Origin: RQOF01 sp964394475 | GTDB taxonomy: Bacteria > Calditrichota > Calditrichia > RBG-13-44-9 | Assembly: GCA_964394475.1 (NCBI GenBank) | Contig: CAYMXZ010000035.1 | Location: 1-21,289 of the forward strand | Direction: 5' to 3' | DNA: 21,289 nt | Shown: positions 1-5,999 of the stretch, in pieces | How positions within the stretch are numbered: position 1 is the first letter of the stretch | Layout: each line of letters starts with the position of its first letter | The notes under the pieces: generated by a model | Seen by the model: the letters and a program-made list of their open reading frames with translations, nothing else | What the model was told of the DNA's origin: nothing | The model's database searches: none | Translations under genes and position numbers: made by a program

Positions 1-11
1 GCAAATTTGAT

Positions 12-200
12 GAATGAACTGCCAGTTTTTTTGAATGAACCTGCTTTTTCTTTGATTAACATGAGACATCATTTGAGTAAATTGGCACTTCATTCAAATG
101 AAACGGCATTTTTGTTGATATACATGCGATTTTATTACAATGCAACGTGACTTTATTTCAATTCAGTGCCATATTGTTTTATTGAAATGGCGCTGCGGCA
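12..200. repeat. Degenerate 21-bp tandem array, nine units
   Basis: Cutting the sequence every 21 bases from position 12 gives nine aligned units (12, 33, 54, 75, 96, 117, 138, 159, 180). Unit position 2 is A in 9 of 9. Position 4 is T, 10 is G, 16 is T and 20 is T in 8 of 9 each, and position 12 is always C or G. The rough consensus is gAaTgaAatGgCatTtttTt. A possible tenth, shifted unit runs to about 221. The spacing equals two helical turns. Frame +1 is open from 1 to 153 and reads as heptads, but the periodicity continues past the stop at 151-153, so I favour a non-coding array. It may extend upstream of the window. Function is unknown; iteron-like or nucleoid-protein binding are possibilities only. 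Confidence 0.6.
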
Positions 201-268
201 ATTGAATGCTCCATTTTAAATTAATTGCTCACCTAATCATCATTAAACCAGATCAGGAGGTATCAGCT

Positions 269-637
269 ATGCCAGACATCAATGTAAAAAAGTACAACGA
301 TTTGGTTGCGAAATTGGAAAAAATGGCCGATGGACTTAAATTGCATGGCGCCGAACCTAATTTTCCAGCGGTCTTAAAAGAAGAGGATTTCCGCAACGGT
401 AGAAAGGAGTTAGAGGATAAACGCCAGGCGTATGATCAGGCCATCAGCCAGGCGAGGCAGGCTTATGAGGCTTATAACACTGCCTACAATGATTTGAAGA
501 CCAAAGTGGCCAACGGCAGCACCATGCTTTACGGTCTTTACGGCAAGAAAAACGCCATCTTAGCCGATTTTGGCTTAGCGCCCTATAAACCGACAGGCGC
601 TAAAGGCCCCAGGAAAGCCAAAGAAACCCCTGCCTGA
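269..637 (+). CDS. Small charged coiled-coil-like protein
   Basis: This encodes 122 residues. The start at 269 is chosen because AGGAGG lies at 255-260, eight bases upstream; the upstream ATG at 206 would add 21 residues encoded partly by the repeat array. The middle is rich in Lys, Glu, Ala and Gln (EDKRQAYDQAISQARQAYEA) and should be helical or coiled coil. The C-terminus has a short block, YGLYGKKNAILADFGLAPYK, followed by a basic Lys/Arg tail. Similar Y-G-x-K-N-x-x-L-x-D-F-G endings with basic tails occur in small uncharacterised bacterial proteins, but I know of no function. It has no signal peptide, membrane segment or catalytic motif. It stands alone, with a strong hairpin downstream. 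GC is higher than in its surroundings, which suggests good expression. Gene reality is well supported; function is unknown. Confidence 0.8.
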   Translation: MPDINVKKYNDLVAKLEKMADGLKLHGAEPNFPAVLKEEDFRNGRKELEDKRQAYDQAISQARQAYEAYNTAYNDLKTKVANGSTMLYGLYGKKNAILADFGLAPYKPTGAKGPRKAKETPA

Positions 638-676
638 AATTAAAAAATGAAGCAGACAATGGATTGTGCGCCAACA

Positions 677-706
677 GAAGCCATCCGCTGACTGGCGGAT
701 GGCTTC
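677..706 (+). terminator. Strong hairpin after the small coiled-coil gene
   Basis: A perfect 12-bp stem (677-688 pairs with 695-706, GAAGCCATCCGC with its complement) encloses a 6-base loop and sits 40 bases past the stop at 637. No clear T tract follows, so it may be a weak intrinsic terminator, an mRNA-stabilising hairpin or a REP-like element. Confidence 0.55.
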
Positions 707-849
707 CGTGCTATTAAAATTGCCGTCGTTCTATTTCAAAAAATGAAAGCTTGCCTGAATATTTTTCTCAACAAAAATTTCACGCCAGTAATTAGAATGT
801 TTTGTTTCTCTTAATATTGTAGTAACGATAAAAACTTTAAAAATTTTCC

Positions 850-878
850 TTGACATCAATCATTAAAAACATTATTTT
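850..878 (+). promoter_or_regulatory. Candidate sigma-70-type promoter
   Basis: TTGACA at 850-855 is followed after 17 bases by TATTTT at 873-878. The -35 is perfect and the -10 matches at four of six positions. It would start an mRNA near 885 with a leader of about 250 bases before the receiver gene. AT-rich DNA produces such matches by chance, so confidence is low. Confidence 0.3.
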
Positions 879-936
879 AATAGTAAAGAAAGAAAACGCC
901 ATCAATTTGCAATACTAGTTGAAGGAACGGTCATAT

Positions 937-972
937 CGGATTTATCCGTAATGATTTCGGATATCTCCGAAA
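937..972. promoter_or_regulatory. Two adjacent dyads, operator-like
   Basis: CGGAT-TT-ATCCG (937-948) is followed six bases later by TTTCGGA-TATC-TCCGAAA (955-972). Both are perfect inverted repeats sharing a CGGA...TCCG core, with centres about 21 bp apart, that is two helical turns. No T tract follows, so a protein-binding operator is likelier than a terminator. They lie 164-200 bases upstream of the receiver gene. Confidence 0.45.
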
Positions 973-1032
973 AACAATTTTATTTCCTTAAGTGGCTATT
1001 CAAAAAAACAAGAACTTATCAAAAATATTTTT

Positions 1033-1048
1033 TGGTCTCATTTTTGTA
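1033..1048 (+). promoter_or_regulatory. Weak sigma-54-like element
   Basis: TGG at 1033-1035 and TTGTA at 1044-1048 have the spacing of the -24/-12 elements of the sigma-54 consensus TGGCACrNNNNTTGCW, but the -12 has GT instead of GC and the CAC triplet is missing. It is recorded because a sigma-54 activator is encoded in the locus. Weak evidence. Confidence 0.15.
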
Positions 1049-1135
1049 ACGTCTTTTGGTTTGCTTCACTCGCTAAAGCATTTTAAGAAAAAATATAACA
1101 ATATATTGTTAGTAGATTAAGAATTTGGTTTAATC

Positions 1136-1498
1136 ATGAAAACACTTCTCATCATAGACGATCAATTGATGTATTTAAAGTCATTGGAATTTGCTCTCAA
1201 GAAAAGCTTTACTGTATTGACAGCGGCAAATTATCAAGAAGCTCTGGAAAAGTTAAAGAATGAAGTCAATATTGCATTGATTGATATTCGACTCGATGAG
1301 GATGATGAGAGCAATATAGATGGCTTGAAAATTCTTGAATGGATTAAAATGAACAAGCCCGAAATCTCGACTTTTGTGATGAGTGCCTATCGGGAATTCA
1401 GCTATGCTGAGCAAGCGTTGAATCTGGGTGCGAAACATTTTTTCAGGAAACCGATCGATGTGATCAGTTTGATAGCGATTCTGGAGGAAAAGGCTTAG
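1136..1498 (+). CDS. Stand-alone response-regulator receiver protein
   Basis: This encodes 120 residues, a complete CheY-like receiver with no output domain. The acidic pair is D8/D9 (LLIIDDQ), the phosphoacceptor D50 (ALIDIRLDED), the switch serine S83 (TFVMSAY) and the conserved lysine K105 (FRKPID). All residues needed for phosphorylation are present. The extra acidic stretch after D50 is slightly longer than usual. The stop at 1496-1498 is one base from the ATG of the livH-like gene at 1500, so the two are surely co-transcribed. A receiver-only protein at the head of an ABC transporter operon is unusual. It could be a phosphate sink, a shuttle in a relay, or a regulator of transporter activity. 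The large kinase-like protein downstream is the obvious candidate partner (inference). Confidence 0.93.
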   Translation: MKTLLIIDDQLMYLKSLEFALKKSFTVLTAANYQEALEKLKNEVNIALIDIRLDEDDESNIDGLKILEWIKMNKPEISTFVMSAYREFSYAEQALNLGAKHFFRKPIDVISLIAILEEKA

Positions 1499-1499
1499 G

Positions 1500-2369
1500 A
1501 TGCTGATACAGTTGCTGGCGAATGGAATCATCATGGGCTCGATTTATTCACTTGTGTCGCTGGGATTTGCTTTGGTCTATAATACGACCAGAATTTTCCA
1601 TATCGCCTATGCCGCTATTTATATGTTTTCAGCATATATTATATTAACTTTCTATAAAAATTTGCAATTACCGTTGCTATGGGCATTTTTAATTTCCATT
1701 GTTTTGACAGTTGGATTGAGCATATTGATTGAAAGAACGGTCTATTTGCCCTTAGCAAAAAGAAGAAGTTCTTTAAATGTCGTTTTAATAAGCTCCATTG
1801 GCGTCATGATTGTCGTCGTCAATAGCATCGCCATGTTTTATGGAAATGAAACCCAAATTCTGAATCCGAATATCTCGAAATCAGTGACACTGGGCAACAT
1901 CATTCTGACGCATACCCAATTAACTCAACTTATTGTGAGCACTTTGCTCATTGGGCTATTTTTGATATTTTTGAAATACAGCAAATTTGGTATTAAAACC
2001 AGGGCGATGCGGGATGATGATGTGCTTTGCACTGTGTTCGGATTGGATATCACTCGAATGCGGTTGTACCTGTTTGGTCTAAGTGCCATTTTTGCTGCCA
2101 TTGGCAGCGGACTGGTTGCGTATGATGTCGGCATGGATCCGTATGTTGGAATGCCTATGCTTCTAAATGCAGTAGTCGGCTTGATCATCGGCGGCATTGG
2201 TCGTTTTGAAGCGCCGATTTTAGGAGGCTTTATCATTGGCATTCTACAATCATTAGCAGTCTGGGCATTTTCTTCCCGCTGGCAGGATGCGGTGACGTTT
2301 ACATTGTTGATAATCTTTTTGTTGGTTCGACCACAGGGACTGCTGGGCGAAAAGCAGCGAGTTGTTTAG
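1500..2369 (+). CDS. livH: Branched-chain amino-acid-type ABC transporter permease, LivH family
   Basis: This encodes 289 residues, the usual LivH length. The opening QLLANGIIMGSIYSLVSLGF matches the family's L-x-x-G-x-x-x-G-S-x-Y-x-L start. The usual N-F-A-H-G motif is altered to IFHIAYAAIYM. A cytoplasmic coupling loop lies near residues 175-205 (GIKTRAMRDDDVLCTVFGLD). The C-terminal IGGIGRFEAPILGGFIIG and LLVRPQGLLGE are typical. About eight membrane segments are expected. It should pair with the LivM-like subunit to carry an amino acid, amide, urea or related solute across the inner membrane; the substrate cannot be told from sequence. It is preceded with no gap by the receiver gene and followed by an intergenic repeat that has pushed the LivM start away. 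Confidence 0.93.
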   Translation: MLIQLLANGIIMGSIYSLVSLGFALVYNTTRIFHIAYAAIYMFSAYIILTFYKNLQLPLLWAFLISIVLTVGLSILIERTVYLPLAKRRSSLNVVLISSIGVMIVVVNSIAMFYGNETQILNPNISKSVTLGNIILTHTQLTQLIVSTLLIGLFLIFLKYSKFGIKTRAMRDDDVLCTVFGLDITRMRLYLFGLSAIFAAIGSGLVAYDVGMDPYVGMPMLLNAVVGLIIGGIGRFEAPILGGFIIGILQSLAVWAFSSRWQDAVTFTLLIIFLLVRPQGLLGEKQRVV

Positions 2370-2376
2370 TTTTTTA

Positions 2377-2450
2377 CGTTCCAGTTCCATGTTGCAGGTT
2401 CCAGGTTCCATGTTGGAAGTTCCAGGTTGCAGGTTTTACCTGGAATCTTG
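2377..2450. repeat. Palindromic GTTGCAGGTTCC-type repeat, copy 1
   Basis: A run of degenerate units such as gttgcaggttccaggttcca is followed by a short complementary arm (acctggaa). It sits between livH and livM. Translated in frame it yields the artificial-looking N-terminus LQVPGSMLEVPG of the longest possible LivM frame. It carries no cargo gene and so resembles an empty site. Confidence 0.8.
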
Positions 2451-2523
2451 TTCAAGTTTTAACATACAACTTGGTTTAAAAGAATTGAAATCTTGTTTTA
2501 AAAATTATGAAATCGACTATAAA

Positions 2524-3396
2524 ATGAACTATTTACTCCACATAATCATAATGATCAACATTTATATCATCCTAACTGTTAGTACCAATTTATTAGTCGG
2601 GATGGCGAATCTGTTGTCTATGGGTCAGGCGGCGTTTTATGGCATCGGCGCTTATGTGGCGGTGTTTTGTTTGATGATTTTAAAACTCCCGCTCATTCCA
2701 ACGATCGCTCTGGTGATGTTGGTAACAGCGCTATTCAGCCTGGTGGTGGCTTATCCGTCTTTGCGGTTGAAAGGTGATTATTTTGTGCTGGCGACCCTGG
2801 GATTTCAATTGATTGTATTTACTATTCTATACAATTGGGTGTCTGTAACTCGAGGCCCCTATGGCATTCCAGGAATCCCTGCGCCAAAATTGTTTGGCAT
2901 GATCGAAATATCTGGTATTGTGCCATTCCTCATCCTGAGCTCGATTTTAATGTTGATTATTGTGTTCATTTTTTATAAATTAGTTCATTCACCGTTTGGC
3001 AGGGTTTTAAAAGGATTGCGGGACGATGAAATTGCCGTTTTGTCACTGGGTAGAAATGTTACGGCATTTAAAATCTGGGCGTTTGTCATTTCCAGTGCCT
3101 TTATCGGAATTGCAGGGATTATTTATGCAACGTATGTCAGCTACATCGATCCAACCAGCTTCAACTTAGACGAAGCGATTTTCATCCTCGCTGCCGTTTT
3201 GATCGGCGGGACTGGAAATATACGAGGGCCTGTTGTTGGAGCCATTTTTGTCGTCGTTTTGCCAGAACTACTCCGATTTGTTGGTTTCCCTGATAGCGTG
3301 GCTGCTAATTTACGTCAAATAGTGTACGGCTTATCATTGGTCATTTTGATGATGTACCGTCCCCAGGGTTTGGCTGGCGAGTACCGATTACAGTAG
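2524..3396 (+). CDS. livM: Branched-chain amino-acid-type ABC transporter permease, LivM family
   Basis: This encodes 290 residues from ATG 2524. The frame is open back to 2362, but the extra 54 residues are translated repeat sequence, so the start at MNYLLHIIIM is preferred; no good Shine-Dalgarno is present. STNLLVGMANLLSMGQAAFY is the typical LivM second-segment motif (N-L-L-x-G-x-x-x-x-L-S-x-G-x-A-A-F). The coupling loop is FGRVLKGLRDDEIAVLSLGR. The late GGTGNIRGPVVGAIF and MMYRPQGLAGE complete the signature. It is an inner-membrane partner of the LivH-like protein. Flanked on both sides by palindromic repeats (2377-2450 and 3394-3476). Confidence 0.93.
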   Translation: MNYLLHIIIMINIYIILTVSTNLLVGMANLLSMGQAAFYGIGAYVAVFCLMILKLPLIPTIALVMLVTALFSLVVAYPSLRLKGDYFVLATLGFQLIVFTILYNWVSVTRGPYGIPGIPAPKLFGMIEISGIVPFLILSSILMLIIVFIFYKLVHSPFGRVLKGLRDDEIAVLSLGRNVTAFKIWAFVISSAFIGIAGIIYATYVSYIDPTSFNLDEAIFILAAVLIGGTGNIRGPVVGAIFVVVLPELLRFVGFPDSVAANLRQIVYGLSLVILMMYRPQGLAGEYRLQ

Positions 3397-3476
3397 TAAG
3401 TTGCAAGGTTGCAGGTTGCAAGTCTCAGGTTGTTGAATTTGAAAATGCAACTTGCAACCTGGAACTTTAAGTTAAA
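3394..3476. repeat. Palindromic repeat, copy 2 (left edge of toxin-antitoxin cassette)
   Basis: G-rich left arm (gttgcaaggttgcaggttgc, 3397 on), a short loop, then a C-rich right arm (gcaacttgcaacctggaact). The arms are complementary, so a long cruciform or mRNA hairpin is possible. It begins right at the livM stop codon. Confidence 0.85.
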
Positions 3477-3502
3477 TAATTTTAAACTGGAGAATTCTAT
3501 AT

Positions 3503-3742
3503 ATGTCTACACAACTAAAGGAAATAGAAAAACAGGCGATTTTGCTTCCGCCAGGGGAAAGAGAAAGTCTCATCCAAACATTATTACATAGTCTTGATGA
3601 CGCACCCCTTACCGAAATTGACGACTTATGGATTCAGGAGGCGGAACGAAGGTACAGAGATTATAAGAATGGAATAACTAAAGGCATACCTGGCGAGAAG
3701 ATATTTGCTGAAATTCGACGGGAGTTAGGGTGGATAAACTGA
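3503..3742 (+). CDS. Addiction-module antitoxin, Unstab_antitox/TIGR02574 type
   Basis: This encodes 79 residues. The pattern AILLPPGERESLIQTLLHSL, then an acidic middle and a short C-terminal helix ending in IRRELGW, matches the family of short putative addiction-module components that neutralise RelE/ParE-like toxins. In this family the N-terminal half is thought to give dimerisation and DNA binding, and the C-terminal half wraps the toxin. The gene precedes and overlaps the toxin gene by 13 bases, the usual antitoxin-first order with translational coupling. It interrupts the livM-livG order and is bounded by repeats, so it looks like an inserted cassette. Family call firm, exact partner pair firm by context. 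Confidence 0.9.
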   Translation: MSTQLKEIEKQAILLPPGERESLIQTLLHSLDDAPLTEIDDLWIQEAERRYRDYKNGITKGIPGEKIFAEIRRELGWIN

Positions 3743-4029
3743 TTTATGCTCCTAAGGCAAAGGCGGAAATTAAAGAAGCAGCCGAATATTATGAAGGATG
3801 TAAAGAAGGACTTGGACAAGCTTTTTTAGTAGAAATAGAGTCAACCATAAAAAGAATTTCTCAATCGCCTTTAACCTGGCGTAAAATTAGTGGGCAATTT
3901 CGGCGTTGCTTAACAAAAAGATTTCCTTATGGGATAATATATTCCGCAGAAGAAAATGAGATATTTATCGCAGCAGTGATGCATCTTAAACGAAAGCCAG
4001 AGTATTGGAAAAAGCGTATCAAAAATTGA
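3730..4029 (+). CDS. RelE/ParE-superfamily toxin
   Basis: This encodes 99 residues with a GTG start at 3730 lying inside the antitoxin gene. AEIKEAAEYYEGCKEGLGQAF followed by FLVEIESTIKRISQSP is the typical two-helix ParE start. The C-terminal beta strands carry RRCLTKRFPYGIIYS and the ending IFIAAVMHLKRKPEYWKKR, the common ParE-like tail with H-x-x-R/K-x-P. Members of this family are either gyrase poisons (ParE) or ribosome-dependent mRNases (RelE); the short form with FPYGIIY is closer to ParE-type proteins, but the target cannot be assigned from sequence. All core elements are present and the gene appears intact. Confidence 0.9.
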   Translation: MDKLIYAPKAKAEIKEAAEYYEGCKEGLGQAFLVEIESTIKRISQSPLTWRKISGQFRRCLTKRFPYGIIYSAEENEIFIAAVMHLKRKPEYWKKRIKN

Positions 4030-4066
4030 AAAGAACTTGATGGGTTGAAATCTTGAAAAATGGTGC

Positions 4067-4142
4067 AAATTACAGGTTATTCCATGCAACCTGTAACATG
4101 TAACACGCAACTTGTAACCTGGAACCTGGAATTTGAAACTTG
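4067..4142. repeat. Palindromic repeat, copy 3 (right edge of toxin-antitoxin cassette)
   Basis: Mostly the C-rich arm: gcaacctgtaacatgtaaca, then acttgtaacctggaacctgg. It is the complement of the units in the other copies. A short G-rich start (ttacaggttattcc) provides the opposite arm. It ends just before the livG start. Confidence 0.8.
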
Positions 4143-4145
4143 AGA

Positions 4146-4976
4146 ATGAACGATATAATACTCCAAATAACCGCTATCAAAAAAAGCTTCGTACGCAATA
4201 TCATCAACGTGAGAGGCGAACAGGAAGACGAACGGTTTTATATTATTGATGACCTTGATTTATTCATTCCACGAGGAAAAATTACAGCGCTGATCGGCGG
4301 CAATGGCGCAGGGAAGACGACGCTATTTAATATTATCTCCAGGCTTATGGAAGCTGATGCGGGAGATGTCTTATTTCAAAAGAATGGTGATCCCTTATCG
4401 TTATTGAAATTACCACCATTTAAAATTTCCCAGTTGGGCATTGGAAGGTTGTTTCAGGACGATCATATCTTTGCCAATATGAGCGTGCTCGAAAATATGC
4501 TGTTAGCCGATGGCAGCGATTTTGGTGAAACGCCATTTGTTTCATTATTGAAACCAAAAAGAATTAATATAGTTGAAAAAGAGCGAACTGAGAAGGCAAA
4601 AAAGGTTTTTACGGATCTATTTGGCAAATCCAATCCCTTCTGGGAAAAAAGAAACGATCCAGCAAAATCCCTGTCTTACGGGCAGCAGCGGTTATTGGGA
4701 TTAGCCAGATTATTCATGGGCAATTACAAGCTGGTTTTATTGGACGAGCCCACAGCAGGTGTGAATCCCCAAATTATTCAACAAGCCATGACCATTATTC
4801 GCCGCATGGTGGCAGAACAGGGAGTTACCGTGTTTCTAATCGAACATAACATGAAAGTTGTGCTGGAGTTAGCCGACTTTTGTAGCTTTATGAGCCATGG
4901 CAAAATTACCGCTTTCGGCACGCCAGAGGATGTGATTGGAAATGATGAGGTGAGAAGAACTTACCTCGGAGTGTGA
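4146..4976 (+). CDS. livG: ABC transporter ATP-binding protein, LivG family
   Basis: This encodes 276 residues from ATG 4146; a TTG two codons upstream is an alternative, and neither has a Shine-Dalgarno because the repeat abuts the gene. Walker A is GGNGAGKTT (51-59), the Q-loop glutamine is in RLFQDD (about 104), the signature is LSYGQQ (176-181), Walker B is LVLLDEP (196-202) and the switch histidine is in IEHNM (about 234). A LivG-type insertion lies between the Q-loop and the signature. One of two cytoplasmic ATPases driving the Liv-like permease pair. An acidic insertion near residues 20-32 (RGEQEDERF) is longer than in typical LivG. Its neighbours in a normal operon (livM and livF) are separated from it by cargo cassettes. 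Confidence 0.93.
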   Translation: MNDIILQITAIKKSFVRNIINVRGEQEDERFYIIDDLDLFIPRGKITALIGGNGAGKTTLFNIISRLMEADAGDVLFQKNGDPLSLLKLPPFKISQLGIGRLFQDDHIFANMSVLENMLLADGSDFGETPFVSLLKPKRINIVEKERTEKAKKVFTDLFGKSNPFWEKRNDPAKSLSYGQQRLLGLARLFMGNYKLVLLDEPTAGVNPQIIQQAMTIIRRMVAEQGVTVFLIEHNMKVVLELADFCSFMSHGKITAFGTPEDVIGNDEVRRTYLGV

Positions 4977-4977
4977 T

Positions 4978-5056
4978 TTAAGTTCCAGGTTGCATGTTCC
5001 AGGTTGCATGTTCCAGGTTGCATGTTGGAACCTATAATCTGAAACTTGCAGCTTAG
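4978..5056. repeat. Palindromic repeat, copy 4, with a 14-bp tandem
   Basis: Three identical 14-bp units GTTCCAGGTTGCAT are stacked at 4982-4995, 4996-5009 and 5010-5023, followed by gttggaacct and gaaacttgcagctt as the opposite arm. This is the least diverged copy in the window and shows how the repeat expands. It begins directly after the livG stop. Confidence 0.88.
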
Positions 5057-5099
5057 ATTATTTAAATTTTTGTTGATTAAAATAAATGAGGAAATATCG

Positions 5100-5312
5100 A
5101 TGAACAGAGAATACACAGCCATAATGAAACAAGATGGCGATTGGTGGATCGGATGGATAGAAGAAGTTCCTGGAGTTAATTGTCAAGAAAAAACCAAAGA
5201 TGAATTGTTAAAAAGTTTAAAGATAACTCTTAAGGAAGCATTGGAGTTTAACCGTCAGGAAGCTTTATCAAGCGTAAAGGATGGATACATCGAAGAAAGA
5301 ATCGCAGTATGA
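5100..5312 (+). CDS. hicB: HicB-family antitoxin
   Basis: This encodes 70 residues. ATG 5100 is chosen over the frame's first start at 5046, because the extra 18 residues come from repeat-derived DNA and a GAGG lies at 5088-5091. The sequence YTAIMKQDGDWWIGWIEEVPG, then the G-V-x-C-Q-E-x-T-x-x-E-L motif and a helical stretch (LLKSLKITLKEALEF) are the partial RNase-H-like HicB fold. The protein is short and lacks a separate C-terminal DNA-binding domain, as in the minimal HicB/UPF0150 class. The stop overlaps the hicA start by four bases (ATGA). The order is antitoxin first, toxin second. Confidence 0.9.
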   Translation: MNREYTAIMKQDGDWWIGWIEEVPGVNCQEKTKDELLKSLKITLKEALEFNRQEALSSVKDGYIEERIAV

Positions 5313-5497
5313 AAAGGAGGGAGTTACTGAAATACCTCCAATCGCAAGGCTGTGAATTACTGAGAGAAGGCAGCCGCCATTCATGGTGGCACAACCCATC
5401 GCAAAACAAACGGTCTGCGATTCCACGGCATACAGAAATAAGAGATGTTTTGGCAAAGAAAATATGTAAAGATCTTGGAGTGGCACCAATCAAATAA
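5309..5497 (+). CDS. hicA: HicA-family mRNA interferase toxin
   Basis: This encodes 62 residues, the usual HicA length. It has the double-stranded-RNA-binding-like fold: an N-terminal helix (RRELLKYLQSQGCELL), then REGSRHSWWHNP with the catalytic histidine H24, then the strand SAIPRHTEIRDVLAKKICKD and a C-terminal helix. HicA proteins cleave mRNA and are neutralised by HicB. Coupled to hicB through a four-base overlap. The gene looks intact. A small frame in another phase begins inside its 3' end (see 5445-5588). Confidence 0.92.
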   Translation: MKRRELLKYLQSQGCELLREGSRHSWWHNPSQNKRSAIPRHTEIRDVLAKKICKDLGVAPIK

Positions 5498-5588
5498 CGC
5501 TTATTATGAAAAGATATATTTTACCTCACCTAACGGTAAGGTGATTGAATTAGAAGAAGCAAATGTTATTCTTGCTGAAGTGCAATGA
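5445..5588 (+). CDS. Small overlapping ORF upstream of the 89-residue gene
   Basis: This encodes 47 residues from ATG 5445; a later TTG near 5475 is another possible start, since the first 53 bases overlap hicA in a different phase. The last 28 residues (YYEKIYFTSPNGKVIELEEA and on) look like real protein: alternating beta strands with an N-G turn, and codon use like that of neighbours. The stop TGA (5586-5588) overlaps the next gene's ATG (5585-5587) in an ATGA junction, which indicates translational coupling. It may be the 3' remnant of a longer gene cut by the HicBA insertion, or a true small protein paired with the 89-residue one. Function unknown. Confidence 0.5.
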   Translation: MFWQRKYVKILEWHQSNNAYYEKIYFTSPNGKVIELEEANVILAEVQ

Positions 5589-5854
5589 CAGAAACAATAA
5601 CTGCCGAAATGCTAAAAGATGATATAGCACTTTCATTAGCTCATGTTATGACCGTGGCTAACAAACGAGCTCGTGAATTGGGTGTAAATATCATTGAAAG
5701 TCTCATTACGATTACGCAGCATTTTCTAAATGGGAATGCACTGTGGCGTATAAATTATGGACCTAAAAATTATGTCGGTCGTCGTGGGGGAGATTTAATT
5801 ATTGAAATAGACGCAACTGATTCCAGCATAAGACAAGTGCTCTGGGGCCAATAG
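5585..5854 (+). CDS. Conserved-looking small hypothetical protein
   Basis: This encodes 89 residues. The N-terminal half is helical (AEMLKDDIALSLAHVMTVAN, KRARELGVN); the C-terminal half has NALWRINYGPKNYVGRRGGD, then a hydrophobic strand LIIEIDATDSSIRQVLWGQ. The terminal D-x-x-x-x-x-I-x-x-V-L-x-G-Q is the kind of ending seen in small storage-like or accessory proteins of unknown role; I do not recognise a characterised family. It has no signal peptide or membrane segment. It is coupled to the small frame before it and lies in the same repeat-bounded cassette as HicBA, so it could be an accessory gene carried with that cassette or an unrelated passenger. Confidence 0.7.
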   Translation: MTETITAEMLKDDIALSLAHVMTVANKRARELGVNIIESLITITQHFLNGNALWRINYGPKNYVGRRGGDLIIEIDATDSSIRQVLWGQ

Positions 5855-5913
5855 GAATAAAGAAAAGATGAGAATTGATTGTTGACGTAGAATACATCAT
5901 GGTTAATGAAAGT

Positions 5914-5988
5914 AGTTACAAGTTCCAGGTTGCAAGTTACAAGTTACAAATCCCAACCTGCAACTTCTAACCTGCAACATGTAACTTA
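5914..5988. repeat. Palindromic repeat, copy 5
   Basis: G-rich arm gttacaagttccaggttgca (5914 on), short centre, C-rich arm caacctgcaacttctaacct then gcaacatgtaactt. It separates the HicBA cassette from the four-helix-bundle gene and ends at that gene's Shine-Dalgarno. Confidence 0.85.
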
Positions 5989-5999
5989 GAAGGAGGAAA

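Larger units (their letters stand above)
707..1135. other. Non-coding, AT-rich regulatory stretch
   Basis: No open frame of note on either strand. The stretch holds a perfect TTGACA at 850-855, a pair of dyads at 937-972 and a possible sigma-54-like element near 1033-1048, each listed separately. It is long (about 430 bases) for this compact locus, which fits a control region for the receiver-ABC operon starting at 1136. Confidence 0.5.

Noticed and set aside
12..221. CRISPR array
   Set aside because: Units are 21 bp with no repeat/spacer alternation and no cas genes are present.
1253..1534. Minus-strand frame opposite the receiver gene
   Set aside because: Antisense shadow of a gene with all conserved receiver residues.
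2362..2523. N-terminal extension of the LivM frame
   Set aside because: Its residues are translated GTTGCAGGTTCC-type repeat sequence and no LivM protein has such a region; the start at 2524 fits the family.
3409..3591. 60-residue + strand frame after livM
   Set aside because: The first half is translated repeat and the rest runs out of frame across the antitoxin gene.
4978..5056. CRISPR or IS end at the 14-bp tandem
   Set aside because: Direct units are contiguous without spacers, no transposase or target duplication is visible, and the same family occurs at six other gaps.
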